Of a stretch of 47,699 nucleotides of DNA, positions 1-8,605 are shown one piece after another. Both the position numbers and the translations under genes were made by a program. The stretch lies in NCBI GenBank assembly GCA_964438695.1, contig CAYTKP010000004.1:1-47699 (forward strand), given 5' to 3'. Every line of letters starts with the position of its first letter. Position 1 is the stretch's first letter. Origin of the DNA: Phoenicimicrobium sp964438695 (GTDB lineage Bacteria; Atribacterota; Phoenicimicrobiia; Phoenicimicrobiales; Phoenicimicrobiaceae). Below the pieces are notes generated by a model. It was not told the DNA's origin, searched no databases, and worked only from the letters and a program-made list of their open reading frames with translations.

Positions 1-296
1 ATATTTCAATTATTTTTTATTTGTCATATTCTAAAATTAAACAAACAACAGCATTTTTAAAGTGCATCTTTTAATATAATTTTAAATCAAAAAAGAAACG
101 TGTTATACTTTAATTTGTGGGTTACAAATTACGAGTTGTTAATTTCAAGTTTTAAATTTGAAAAAAGAAATATTGGTGCATCGCTATGCCCTTTTACTAT
201 ATGCTAAAATCTGAAAATCGAAAACTAAAACCCGAATTTAATACTAACGACTATTCATTATTCGCTAATTACTAGTTTAAAGGAGTAGATGTTTAT
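1..296. other. intergenic region at left edge, with promoter candidate and repeat remnant
   Basis: No gene is visible. The DNA is very AT-rich. An extended -10 like sequence TGTTATACT lies at 101-109 on the plus strand without a good -35; it could drive the membrane protein that starts at 297. Positions 241-275 carry a degenerate copy of the terminal motif (ACTAACGACTATTCA) that recurs in many intergenic regions of this window. Confidence 0.4.
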
Positions 297-1340
297 TTGA
301 ACGAATTAATCTTGAATAAAAAAAGAATTTTCAAAGGATTAATAATTTCCCTAGTTATTGGAATAACTACCTTTTTAATTATTACTTTTGTTACTAACAA
401 TCAGAATGTTTTAGCCGGCTTATCTTATATTAATAAAAAATACCTTTTTTTCTCTCTTACCTTAATGGTATTTTCAGCTATGATAGCTGCCATCAGAATA
501 AAAACGACTGCAGAGGCAGTAAATGAAAAAATTACCTTTGTGGAAGCTTTAAAAGTCTACTATATCAGTAACTTTGCTGGCAGCATAACTCCTTTTTTCT
601 CCGGGGCTCTGCCTGCTCAGATATATTTATTTAATAAAAATCTTAGATATAAAATACCCTTGGGCAAGGCAACAATGATAGCTACAGTTATTCCTTTGCT
701 TAAGACTTTGGTCTTTGCAATTATTACCCCAATCGTTTTTTTCTATTTTAGCAAAACAATTACCCTTTATGCTACTTTTTCTACAATTCTGGTTATTTTA
801 GTTACCTCATTCTCTCTTTTTCTTATTTATTTATTCGTTTTAATGGTAAGACAACCAGAGAAGATAATACAAACGATCTTTAAAATTAAAAAATTTTCCT
901 GTCTTTCTAATTTTTTTAAAAAAGAAAAAGTATCGAGTTTAACTGATAAAATAATTTTCGAAATTAGAAAATTTCATAAAAGCTTTTATCTAATAAAAGA
1001 AAATCGGGTTAAGTTATTATTGGCTATCACATATACCATCATCTTCTGGGGTACTTTTTTCTTAACAGCCCCTTTACTTCTCTGGGGATTTAACTTAAAA
1101 TTTGATTTCTCTCAAGTTTTAATAACCCAAATTATATTTTATTTTATTTTACCTTTTATGCCTACCCCAGGTGGAAGTGGTACAGCAGAAGTAGGCTTTG
1201 CAACTTTATTTTCCTTCTTTATCCCTTATCATCTTTTAGGACTTTTTGTGGTGGTTTGGAGATTTATAGTCTTTTATTTTAATCTGTTCATCGGAGCTTT
1301 TATCCTTTTATGGGAAATTAAAAAGCTAAAAATAAAATAA
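297..1340 (+). CDS. YbhN/UPF0104-type flippase-like membrane protein
   Basis: An integral membrane protein of 347 residues with about eight hydrophobic segments. It resembles the lysylphosphatidylglycerol synthase transmembrane family (YbhN/UPF0104, TIGR00374). The best landmark is PTPGGSGTAEVG near residues 285-296, the conserved loop of this family, just before the last two membrane segments. There is no C-terminal aminoacyl-transferase domain, so it matches the stand-alone form. Members are thought to move or modify lipids, but the substrate cannot be read from sequence. The start is TTG at 297, placed 11 bases after AGGAG at 281-285; the ATG at 289 opens only a three-codon frame. It is one of few plus-strand genes and converges with the LiaF-like gene, the stop codons being about 16 bases apart. 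Confidence 0.85.
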   Translation: MNELILNKKRIFKGLIISLVIGITTFLIITFVTNNQNVLAGLSYINKKYLFFSLTLMVFSAMIAAIRIKTTAEAVNEKITFVEALKVYYISNFAGSITPFFSGALPAQIYLFNKNLRYKIPLGKATMIATVIPLLKTLVFAIITPIVFFYFSKTITLYATFSTILVILVTSFSLFLIYLFVLMVRQPEKIIQTIFKIKKFSCLSNFFKKEKVSSLTDKIIFEIRKFHKSFYLIKENRVKLLLAITYTIIFWGTFFLTAPLLLWGFNLKFDFSQVLITQIIFYFILPFMPTPGGSGTAEVGFATLFSFFIPYHLLGLFVVVWRFIVFYFNLFIGAFILLWEIKKLKIK

Positions 1341-1356
1341 GTAAAAAATAAAGAAG

Positions 1357-1731
1357 CTATATTTCTTCTTCTTCTTTTACTTTTTTCTTGGCTTTAATTT
1401 TGCCTGTTCCCAAGGATTTAAAAATTTGATCAATTCCCAAAGCAATTATCAGTATTGGCCAAAATTTCCAGATATTTTCTGAAATCACAAAATCAAAAAA
1501 ATATTGGCCCAAAAATATACTTCCTATGGCAATTAGTATTATCCCAAAAAATATTGATCTATTTTGCCACATTTCTTTAATCCCCCAGGTAATTAAAATT
1601 AGTGGCCATAGGTTCCATACTCTTCCCCATATTTCTAAATCGGTAAAATTTTCTACCATAAATATTATGCCAATTACTAATACTATTAATCCAAAAATCC
1701 AACCACCTTTACCCTCTTCACCAATACTCAT
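1357..1731 (-). CDS. small membrane protein with two LiaF/DUF5668-like segments
   Basis: A predicted membrane protein of 124 residues. After a short polar N-terminus, two similar halves each hold a pair of hydrophobic helices with the pattern GxxxLxxGxxF...W..WPxxLIxxGI. This resembles the LiaI/LiaF-like transmembrane domain (DUF5668) in tandem. The C-terminus is lysine and glutamate rich. A longer frame reaches 1791, but ATG 1729-1731 follows GGAGGAG at a good distance, and its A is shared with the TGA stop of rsfS (TGATG). Translational coupling to rsfS is therefore likely. LiaF-type proteins can sense envelope stress with a two-component system, but no such partner is here, so the role is unknown. 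Confidence 0.7.
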   Translation of the reverse strand: MSIGEEGKGGWIFGLIVLVIGIIFMVENFTDLEIWGRVWNLWPLILITWGIKEMWQNRSIFFGIILIAIGSIFLGQYFFDFVISENIWKFWPILIIALGIDQIFKSLGTGKIKAKKKVKEEEEI

Positions 1732-2105
1732 CACTTCTCCTCCTTTTTGAGTTTTCTCTTCAGAAGTCGAACTCTCTTTGCCTCCTGCCATATATACTCT
1801 AAATCGTAAAACTCTCTTTTTTCTTGGGAAAATATATGAACTACTATATCACCATAATCCAGCAAAATCCATCCTGTCTCTGGTCTACCCTCATAATGTA
1901 ATAGTCTAACCTCATTTTCCTTCAATTTCTTCATTATGAAATTATATATGGCTTTTAATTGAGGCTCTGAATCACCAGTAGTGATTACAAAATAATCAGC
2001 AATTAGAGTTAGTTTGCTTATATTCAATATTACTGTGTCTTTTGCTTTCTTCTCTTCTGCGGCATCTGCAGCTATTTTAGCAATATTTAAAGAATTTTTT
2101 TTCAA
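1731..2105 (-). CDS. rsfS: ribosomal silencing factor RsfS (Iojap family)
   Basis: RsfS binds ribosomal protein L14 on the large subunit and blocks joining of the small subunit, which lowers translation in poor conditions. The protein has 124 residues, the usual size, and shows the core of the family: a strand with ADYFVITTG, then EGRPETGWILLDYGDIVVH and a tail with FYDLEYIW. The frame can be extended to a GTG at 2111, but that codon touches the Shine-Dalgarno AAGGAGG (2113-2119). TTG at 2103-2105 is about 7 bases downstream and is the better start. It comes last in the nadD-yqeK-LCP-rsfS order known from Firmicutes, although here a repeat of about 345 bp separates it from the LCP gene. Confidence 0.93.
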   Translation of the reverse strand: MKKNSLNIAKIAADAAEEKKAKDTVILNISKLTLIADYFVITTGDSEPQLKAIYNFIMKKLKENEVRLLHYEGRPETGWILLDYGDIVVHIFSQEKREFYDLEYIWQEAKRVRLLKRKLKKEEK

Positions 2106-2137
2106 AAACACACCTCCTTCTTTATTTAGTCTCTAGT

Positions 2138-2480
2138 AATTAGTGAATAGTCGTTAGTATTTCCTATCTTTTGTATCTTGTGAGTCATATTTCGTAAACA
2201 AGATAGGAGTCATAAGCCAGAATTTAGTATTCAAAATAATCTTAAATATATATAATATTATATTCAGACTCCTTGCTCCTGAATTCTGGATTCTTAATTA
2301 GTTTTAAGAAAAGTTTTGATGCCCATTTTCATGGGAACAGGGTTTTGAATTACTGTTTTAGCTTTTTGCTTTAAATTTTTAACTGTAAACTATTCATTGA
2401 TAGACAAGCGAGCCTGTCTCCGTAAAAACGGGAAACATCTGTCCTACTACCATCTATTCACTAACGACTAACGACTATTC
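2138..2480. repeat. MITE-like element, long form, copy 1
   Basis: This gap of about 360 bp between rsfS and the LCP gene has no gene. It is nearly the reverse complement of 7319-7682, over about 345 bp at roughly 80-85 % identity by eye. The ends carry inverted copies of TAGTGAATAGTCGTTAG. Internal landmarks shared by both copies are GAATTCTGGATTCTTAATTA, a GACAGGC..GCCTGTC-type palindrome and a segment reading AAACAAGATAGGAGTCA. It looks like a non-autonomous mobile element. The TAG stop codon of the LCP gene lies inside its terminal motif. Confidence 0.75.
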
Positions 2481-3659
2481 TGTTATATCTTTTCCTAATA
2501 TTATATCTAAATCTAAGTCAGCATTAGTTTGATAATCTTTAACAACTTCAAAATCTTTAAATAATCGTCTAAATTTCTTATCTAAATTTATCTCTTTTGA
2601 ATAAACTACAATTTTAGTTTTTTCATAATCAAAATTATCTGCATTGCCAATATTTACTACTTCAAACCCTTGCAATTCTAATTCTTTAGCTATTCTACGA
2701 GCAACACCTGGTAAACCATTTCCATTTAAAACCTCTGCTTTTACACCACTATTTTGACTATAAAGCAGTGATTTTATTCTTTGCCGCACTTCTTCCACCT
2801 TTGGTTCTAAATAACTGATTCCCTCAATATAAACTGGAGTACCCTGAACGGTTTCAAATTTAAACTTTTCTTGAGTTACTCCACTAAACAAATTGGCTAA
2901 AATAATTACATCTTGTAACTCTATATTAGTATTAATACAATCTTTTACTTCTTCTAATAGTTGGGGGATTTTTACTATAGAATTATATTTCATTACTTGA
3001 TTAAACAAAGCAATAGCTAACTTTTGTTGCCTTTTTATCCTGCCCAAATCACCTAATTTATCATGCCTGAATCTAATATATTCTAATGCTTTTTCTCCAT
3101 CTAATATCTGTTTTCCAGGATAAAGGTTAATTCTTAGGCCTCCTGCTTTATCCATATAATGCATCTCTTTTTCTACATCAATTTCTACTCCACCTAAGGC
3201 ATTAATTATACTAACAAACCCTTCAAAATCAGCCACAACATAAAAATGAATAGGGACATCTAAAAATGATCTAACTGTTTTAATGATTAAATCTATTCCT
3301 CCAAAGGCATAGGCATGATTTATCTTGTCCTTCCCTCTCCCGGGAATTTCTACACGAGTATCTCGAGGTATAGATAAAATAAGAGTATCCTTAGTTTTGG
3401 GGGAGATACTTAAAAGCACTAGGGTATCGGCCCGTCCATGATTTTCAGCTTCATCACAACCCACAACTAGTATATTTATTCTATTATAGGATAATATATC
3501 TGAACTAAAAGGGAATATTCCTAAATATTTAAAGAAAAAAACTAAAATAGTTAATAAAAAAACAGAAGAAATAATTAAGATAATTTTTTTATTTTTTTTC
3601 TTTCTTAGATATTTTCTAGTATTTTTTTTTATCTTCTTTTTCAAATTATTTTCATACAT
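2475..3659 (-). CDS. LytR-CpsA-Psr (LCP) family cell-wall polymer ligase
   Basis: LCP enzymes move undecaprenyl-pyrophosphate-linked polymers onto peptidoglycan outside the membrane. This one has 394 residues. It starts with a very basic tail, has one membrane helix (about 27-47), then the LCP domain (about 60-220) with GRADTLVLL, the signature SIPRDTRVEIPG with its conserved Arg and Asp, and RIKRQQK. A LytR_C domain follows from about 305, with EVLNGNGLPGVARR. The longer frame begins with TTG, but the next codon, ATG 3657-3659, is the better start. The gene overlaps the end of yqeK by 8 bases. WecA, TagA-like and epimerase genes elsewhere in the window could supply its substrate, which is inference. 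Its TAG stop sits inside a repeat element. Confidence 0.9.
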   Translation of the reverse strand: MYENNLKKKIKKNTRKYLRKKKNKKIILIISSVFLLTILVFFFKYLGIFPFSSDILSYNRINILVVGCDEAENHGRADTLVLLSISPKTKDTLILSIPRDTRVEIPGRGKDKINHAYAFGGIDLIIKTVRSFLDVPIHFYVVADFEGFVSIINALGGVEIDVEKEMHYMDKAGGLRINLYPGKQILDGEKALEYIRFRHDKLGDLGRIKRQQKLAIALFNQVMKYNSIVKIPQLLEEVKDCINTNIELQDVIILANLFSGVTQEKFKFETVQGTPVYIEGISYLEPKVEEVRQRIKSLLYSQNSGVKAEVLNGNGLPGVARRIAKELELQGFEVVNIGNADNFDYEKTKIVVYSKEINLDKKFRRLFKDFEVVKDYQTNADLDLDIILGKDITE

Positions 3660-4233
3660 CAAGTAAAACCACCTTGCCTAAGATATCATTACGGGCTTCG
3701 ATTGTAACGGGGTGAATTAGAAAACCTTTATTAATCAAATATAACAACCCCATATCCAAAACCTTTAATACCGCTCTATCTAAACTAAATTCTGCTATTT
3801 TCCTTGCCTCTTCAACTCCCTCATTATTTCTCAAAGGTTCAATTTTATCACTTAGATAAATTATCTTATCTAATAGGGACATTCGGGGAGCCCCAGTACT
3901 ATGTGACCTTATTGCTTTTAAAATAGCAGGATCTTGAATATTAAATTCTTTTTCCGCAATTGCTGCCCCTACTAAAGGATGTAATAATTTAGGAATTTTC
4001 TGAATAATTTCATCATTTTTTATATTATATTCTATTCTCATCTTCTCTAAGATATTATAATCTAAATCTTTAGCACAATCATGCAATAACCCAGCCACTT
4101 CTGCTTTAGCGACCTCGCTATGATTATATTTTAAAGCCAACTTCCGAGCCACTTGAGAAACATTGATCGAATGTTCAAACCTTTCTTTACTCATCATTTT
4201 CCTTAATCTTACCTTTATCAACTCAATATCCAT
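3652..4233 (-). CDS. yqeK: YqeK-type HD-domain bis(5'-nucleosyl)-tetraphosphatase
   Basis: A metal-dependent HD-domain hydrolase of 193 residues. The family splits diadenosine tetraphosphate symmetrically to ADP. Visible landmarks are His21, the HD pair in LLHDCAKDLD (H51, D52), histidines in LLHPLVGAA and IRSHSTGAP, and an Asp in YLSDKIEP, which together match the YqeK metal ligands. Start ATG 4233 follows AGGAGAAG. It lies between nadD and the LCP gene as in Firmicutes. A hairpin (AAGGAGG / CCTCCTT) sits upstream at 4257-4282 without a T-run, so it is not an obvious terminator. Confidence 0.93.
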   Translation of the reverse strand: MDIELIKVRLRKMMSKERFEHSINVSQVARKLALKYNHSEVAKAEVAGLLHDCAKDLDYNILEKMRIEYNIKNDEIIQKIPKLLHPLVGAAIAEKEFNIQDPAILKAIRSHSTGAPRMSLLDKIIYLSDKIEPLRNNEGVEEARKIAEFSLDRAVLKVLDMGLLYLINKGFLIHPVTIEARNDILGKVVLLDV

Positions 4234-4376
4234 TCTCTTCTCCTGACAATATTGCTAAGGAGGGAGTATATTCCTCCTCCTTAAAATTCTTTTACTATTT
4301 TTTATATTTTATTTTTATATAAAACTTATTCTGATATTCTAGTTAAGATCCATCTTTTTCTTCAAAAAATTATCTT

Positions 4377-4973
4377 TTAACCCAGGAATTTCTTCGAAAT
4401 TCTCTTATTACGATATAATTTATTTTTATAGATATATTCTTCTACTTCATAAGGAACTAAGTATTTAATACTTTTCCCTTCTCTTACCCTTCTTCTAATA
4501 TCCGTAGAAGATATAGACAAGGCGGGAATTTCCATAATTTTAATGATTTCTTTAAATCCTTGGTCTAATCTATCTAAATCATATCCGGGACGAGTAGCTG
4601 CAATAAATTGACAAAGTTTTATTAATTCTTCACTCTTATACCAGGATTCTATTTCCAAAAAAGCATCAGCTCCAGTTATAAAAAATATTTTTATCTCATA
4701 ATTATATTTTCTTAAAAATTCTTTTACTGTATCGATAGAGTAAGAAGGGCCTGGTCGATTAAGTTCAATTTTAGATACTTCAAAAAATGGATTATTGCTG
4801 ATAGCCAATACAGTCATTAAATATCGGTGTTCTGGAGCAGAAATACTATTTTCTCTTTTATGAACCGGTTCTCGGCAAGGAACAAAAATTACTTCATCTA
4901 ACTTAAATTCAATCCTTGCTTCTTCTGCGGTAAATAGATGCCCATAATGTATGGGGTCAAATACTCCTCCCAT
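4377..4973 (-). CDS. nadD: nicotinate-nucleotide adenylyltransferase
   Basis: NadD joins nicotinate mononucleotide and ATP to give deamido-NAD in NAD synthesis. The protein shows GGVFDPIHYGH, the nucleotidyltransferase HxGH motif, and near the end SISSTDIRRRV, the ISSTxIR motif. From this ATG it has 198 residues but begins right at GGVFDP, without the first strand that usually precedes it. The frame stays open upstream and reads KRLGI before the Met, exactly what the family has there. There is no in-frame ATG, GTG or TTG, but AAGGAGGA lies 7 bases before an in-frame ATT at 5010-5012. The true start may be that ATT, giving 211 residues. The gene follows the TPR gene closely. Confidence 0.93.
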   Translation of the reverse strand: MGGVFDPIHYGHLFTAEEARIEFKLDEVIFVPCREPVHKRENSISAPEHRYLMTVLAISNNPFFEVSKIELNRPGPSYSIDTVKEFLRKYNYEIKIFFITGADAFLEIESWYKSEELIKLCQFIAATRPGYDLDRLDQGFKEIIKIMEIPALSISSTDIRRRVREGKSIKYLVPYEVEEYIYKNKLYRNKRISKKFLG

Positions 4974-5040
4974 TATTCCTAAACGCTTGATTCTCTCTTT
5001 CTCTTTAAAAATGATTCTTCCTCCTTGGTTAATTAGCTGG

Positions 5041-6033
5041 TTAATTGGTTGGTGGTTGTACTTTTTCTTCCGGTATACTTTCTTCAGTTTTTGTTTCTAC
5101 TTCTTTCTGTTCAGGCTCTTTTTCTTTTTCCTCCTGTACTTCTCCATTAATTACTACAAAAGTAACCTCTTTATCTGGATAAATCCAATTCTCTATCTTA
5201 TCCCCTTCTTTAAAACTAACCTCTATTCGAGGGGGATATCCAAAACCAAAATATCCTTTTCTTTCCAAAGCTTGTTGATAAGGGAGTGCTCTCACTCTTT
5301 CTAACCTAAGCCATAATTTTTCCTCTTTATCCTTCCATTTTAAAGTACTATATATTTTGCTTAATTGGACATAGGAACGCCAGTATGCCGAAGGATGGTT
5401 AAAAGATATAGAATTAGTAGCTTCCTCTATATCAATAGCCTTTTCATAATTTTCTATAGCTAATGCCCGAAACTGAGAGGTACTCTTATCTCCTAAAACC
5501 CCATAAATTTCTCCTAACCAAAAATAAGCCTCTAGTAAATTTGGCTCTAAACTTATTGCTTTCTTAAAATAAGGAACAGCGCTAAGTAAAATATCTACAG
5601 ATGGCGCATCTTGCTTTATAAGATATTCCTCTGGATTTCCAATTGTTTTAATTCCTTCATTTAAGTAATCACTTGCTTTATCTGATTGAACTCGGGAAGT
5701 GCTTCGAAAACTACCTATCAAATAACTAAAAGCATAAGGATTTTGGGGGTTAATTTTTAAAACCTTCTTCCACTGTTCTACTGCCCGGCTATAATCTCCT
5801 GTTTGTTTATATACTTTCCCTAACCAATAATGAGCATCTTCAAAATTAGGATCTAATTCTACAGCTTTTTTATAGTTCTGCTCAGCCATCTCGTAGTTCC
5901 CCTGAGTGAAATATGTATATCCATTTTTGTAATAAGTTTGAGCGTCCTGAGCATTAATTACCTCCCCACTTAAAATTAATATTAGCAAAAAAATCAATAA
6001 ATTTAGAACAGTCTTATGATAAAATTTCCCCAT
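5041..6033 (-). CDS. exported TPR-repeat protein
   Basis: A protein of 330 residues with a signal peptide or anchor (hydrophobic about 9-25, then a possible signal peptidase site after INAQ). Tetratricopeptide repeats occupy about 30-105 (YYKNGYTYFTQGNYEMAEQN, then DAHYWLGKVYKQTGDYSRAV) and about 145-245 (LEAYFWLGEIYG). The tail is rich in Glu, Lys and Pro and ends in PPTN. TPRs are protein-binding scaffolds; the partner is unknown. Its glutamate-rich tail recalls the polar end of the neighbouring DUF1844 protein. The place next to nadD is not the usual one and may reflect the large insertion between obgE and nadD. Confidence 0.75.
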   Translation of the reverse strand: MGKFYHKTVLNLLIFLLILILSGEVINAQDAQTYYKNGYTYFTQGNYEMAEQNYKKAVELDPNFEDAHYWLGKVYKQTGDYSRAVEQWKKVLKINPQNPYAFSYLIGSFRSTSRVQSDKASDYLNEGIKTIGNPEEYLIKQDAPSVDILLSAVPYFKKAISLEPNLLEAYFWLGEIYGVLGDKSTSQFRALAIENYEKAIDIEEATNSISFNHPSAYWRSYVQLSKIYSTLKWKDKEEKLWLRLERVRALPYQQALERKGYFGFGYPPRIEVSFKEGDKIENWIYPDKEVTFVVINGEVQEEKEKEPEQKEVETKTEESIPEEKVQPPTN

Positions 6034-6195
6034 TATACTTACACCTTCTTCCCCACTTCTTTTATATTACCATTAATATTTAAGATCATCAGGGAGAACT
6101 CTCATTGAAATCCATCGGCAATTTTTCTTCATTCCTCTTCAGTTTTATACAAGGCTTGTCTCCTGACCATCTTGTTGAAACCCATTACTTCTATT

Positions 6196-6588
6196 TTATG
6201 ATTCTTTTAATTTCTCCACATAGTTCATCCTCAAATTTGCTAATAAACTTTCTATTCTATTAAAATCTTCTTTGTTTAGCCCATCTTTTATTTGATCAAA
6301 TAAAAAAGCGATAGTATCAATGGAAATTTTGGCTTTCTTTAAATCCTTATTTATCTTTTTCGTCTCTGGATTCATTATAAGCCCCAGATATTCCCAGGCC
6401 TTTCCACTTAACATACTTATAAACCATACAAAAAGGGTATTTAAATCAAGTTCTTTAAGAGGTTCTTCTCTTTTTTCTTCCTCTTTAGCTTTTTCTTCCC
6501 CCCCCTCTTTCTCCTCTTCCTGCGCTTTTCCTTCTTTTATCTCCTCATCTTTTTCTGTTTTATGTTCATTTGCTTCTTCTTTTTTCAT
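6196..6588 (-). CDS. DUF1844 domain protein
   Basis: A soluble protein of 130 residues in two parts. Residues 1-45 are almost only Glu, Lys and a few Gly, a disordered or coiled stretch. Residues 46-130 match DUF1844: LNTLFVWFISMLSGKAWEYL, then MNPETKK and IDTIAFLFDQIKDGLNKED. The family is widespread and uncharacterised. Start ATG 6588 has GGAGGAGT about 12 bases upstream. It lies between ispF and the TPR gene, with 162 bases to the next start. Confidence 0.75.
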   Translation of the reverse strand: MKKEEANEHKTEKDEEIKEGKAQEEEKEGGEEKAKEEEKREEPLKELDLNTLFVWFISMLSGKAWEYLGLIMNPETKKINKDLKKAKISIDTIAFLFDQIKDGLNKEDFNRIESLLANLRMNYVEKLKES

Positions 6589-6830
6589 AATTGCTAATCA
6601 CTCCTCCTTCTATAATAAATATACAATATTATTATTGATATCTATTCAAACAAACTAAAAGCTAAAAACTATTTACTAATAGCTCATATATGGTATATCG
6701 TATTGCCTATATAAAATGAATTGATATCAAACCAGTTAACTAATAAACCAGCTAATTAGCTAACCAATAGCTAATGACTAACTTATCTTTCATTTGGGTA
6801 ATCTTCCTTATTCATCGGTATAATCGTTTA

Positions 6831-7301
6831 CTAGCCACTTATACTGACCACACAATAAGCAATAATACCCTCTTTTTTCCCCACAAAACCCATCTTTTCA
6901 CTGGTTGTGGCTTTAATGTTTATCTTTTCAACTGACAAGTTTAAAACTTTAGAAATGTTCTTTCTCATCTGTAAAATATAGGGTGAAAGTCTTGGCTCTT
7001 CTAGTACTACCGAAATATCGATATTGTTTATTATTAACTTTTTTCTTTTTAAAAGTTCATCTGTTTTTTTTAATAACTTTAAACTGGAAATATTTTTATA
7101 CTGTTCATCATCATCTGGAAAATGCTGCCCAATATCTCCTTCTCCGGCTGCTCCTAACAAAGCATCTATCAGGGAGTGAGTTAAAACATCAGCATCTGAA
7201 TGACCACTCAATCCCTTGGAATAAGGAATAATTTCTCCTCCTAAAATTAATTTCCTCCCCCTAATAAAAGGGTGCACATCATAGCCAAAACCTACTCGCA
7301 T
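6831..7301 (-). CDS. ispF: 2-C-methyl-D-erythritol 2,4-cyclodiphosphate synthase
   Basis: IspF closes the cyclic diphosphate in the fifth step of the MEP isoprenoid pathway, working as a zinc-dependent trimer. The 156-residue protein shows GYDVHPF (metal ligands Asp and His), SGHSDADVLTHSLIDALLGA and GDIGQHFPD, and near the end KATTSEKMGFVGKKEGI. A GTG four codons upstream extends the frame to 7313, but ATG 7299-7301 follows GGGAGAG at a better distance and gives the usual N-terminus RVGFGYDVH. It is the last of three adjacent ispD, ispE and ispF genes, and a 345-bp repeat separates it from ispE. Confidence 0.96.
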   Translation of the reverse strand: MRVGFGYDVHPFIRGRKLILGGEIIPYSKGLSGHSDADVLTHSLIDALLGAAGEGDIGQHFPDDDEQYKNISSLKLLKKTDELLKRKKLIINNIDISVVLEEPRLSPYILQMRKNISKVLNLSVEKINIKATTSEKMGFVGKKEGIIAYCVVSISG

Positions 7302-7318
7302 AATCTCTCCCACTTTTC

Positions 7319-7682
7319 ATTAGCCGTTAGTAAATAGTCGTTAGTCGTTAGTAGGATAGGCGTTCCCCATTTTCACGAGGACAGGCTCGCCTGTCTATCA
7401 GTGAATAGTTTACAGTTTATAGTTAAAAATTTAAAGCAAAAAGCCAAAACTATAATTCAAAACCCTGTCCCCATAAAAATGAGGATCAAAACTTTTCTTA
7501 AAACTAATTAAGAATCCAGAATTCAGGAGCCAGGAGTCAGAATATAGTATTATATATATTTAAGATTATTCTGAATACTGAATTCTGGCTTTTGACTCCT
7601 ATCTTGTTTACGAGATATGATTCACAAGATAAAAGATAAAGATACGAAATACTAACAACTATTCACTATTCACCAACGACTA
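7319..7682. repeat. MITE-like element, long form, copy 2 (inverted)
   Basis: This fills the 378 bases between ispE and ispF. Read on the opposite strand it matches 2138-2480 along its whole length, with TAGTCGTTAG-type ends. It includes the palindrome GACAGGCTCGCCTGTC at about 7379-7394. The TAG stop codon of ispE (7680-7682) is the TAG of its terminal motif, as happens with the LCP gene in copy 1. No gene is visible inside. Confidence 0.75.
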
Positions 7683-8540
7683 AATAGTATGAACTAACCA
7701 GATTAATTTATATTGTTGTTTCAATTTTTCGTAAACCTTTAAAGCTTCCTCTTTATTCTGCATAATTCCAAACACCGTCGGTCCACTACCAGACATAAGA
7801 GTACCTAATGCCCCGGCATCTACCAATTTATCCTTGATCCTTCCAACCTCAGGATATTTTTCAATAATTAGCTCTTCGAAAGAGTTAAATAAATTCTTGG
7901 CGATTTCTCCAGAGATTCCCCTTTTCAAAGCAACTAACATAGCCTCTATATTATTTCTTCCCTTTTTTGTCTTCCTCAAATCGATATTATTGTAAGCCCA
8001 TTGAGTAGAAATCTTAAAGCCAGGATTTATTACAATAATCCATAAGGGAGGGGTAATAGGAGGAAGATGCACTATCTTTTCCCCTTTATGAAAGGCTAAA
8101 GCTGTCCCATTTTGTATGCAAAAGGGAATATCCATACCCAATTCTTCTCCCATTTCCCTCAAATCTTCATTACTGAGATTTAAATTAAATATTCTATTTA
8201 TTCCTACCAAAATCGCCGCAGAATTTGCTGAGCCTCCGGCCATTCCACCAGCTATAGGGATGTTTTTGTCAATTTTTATTTTAACCCCTCTTCCTACTTT
8301 ATATTTCTTGAGAATCTTCTCTGCTGACTTATAGGCTAAACTTCTATTATGAACTGGGACTTGAGGGTTATTACATTCTATCTTAATCTCTTCTTTGTCT
8401 TCTTCAGAAATTGTTACCTTATCGGCCAGATTAATTGATTGCATTATAGTTTCAATCTCATGATATCCATCTTCATACCGGTCTAATATATTTAAGATTA
8501 AATTTATTTTAGAATAACTGCTTATTACAATTTCCTTCAT
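7680..8540 (-). CDS. ispE: 4-diphosphocytidyl-2-C-methyl-D-erythritol kinase
   Basis: IspE phosphorylates CDP-methylerythritol with ATP, the fourth MEP step. The 286-residue protein is a GHMP kinase. It shows SYSKINLIL at residues 8-16 with the conserved Lys11, the ATP loop PIAGGMAGGSANSAAI at about 95-110, GMDIPFCIQNGTA, and the C-terminal motif LMSGSGPTVFG. The length is normal. The stop codon lies in the end of a repeat element, so the last residues may be of recent origin. The order ispD-ispE-ispF suggests a shared transcript. Confidence 0.95.
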   Translation of the reverse strand: MKEIVISSYSKINLILNILDRYEDGYHEIETIMQSINLADKVTISEEDKEEIKIECNNPQVPVHNRSLAYKSAEKILKKYKVGRGVKIKIDKNIPIAGGMAGGSANSAAILVGINRIFNLNLSNEDLREMGEELGMDIPFCIQNGTALAFHKGEKIVHLPPITPPLWIIVINPGFKISTQWAYNNIDLRKTKKGRNNIEAMLVALKRGISGEIAKNLFNSFEELIIEKYPEVGRIKDKLVDAGALGTLMSGSGPTVFGIMQNKEEALKVYEKLKQQYKLIWLVHTI

Positions 8541-8605
8541 ATTTTCGATTTAATTAAAAGCTTTTTTAAACTCCTTTATTTTTTATCTCAAAACAGTTTT
8601 TCTTT

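Noticed and set aside
1526..1750. Open frames on the plus strand opposite minus-strand genes (for example 1526-1750, 11493-11942, 19674-20084, 27477-27773)
   Set aside because: They have no recognisable motifs or ribosome sites and lie fully opposite well-supported genes. Low-GC coding DNA often leaves such shadows.
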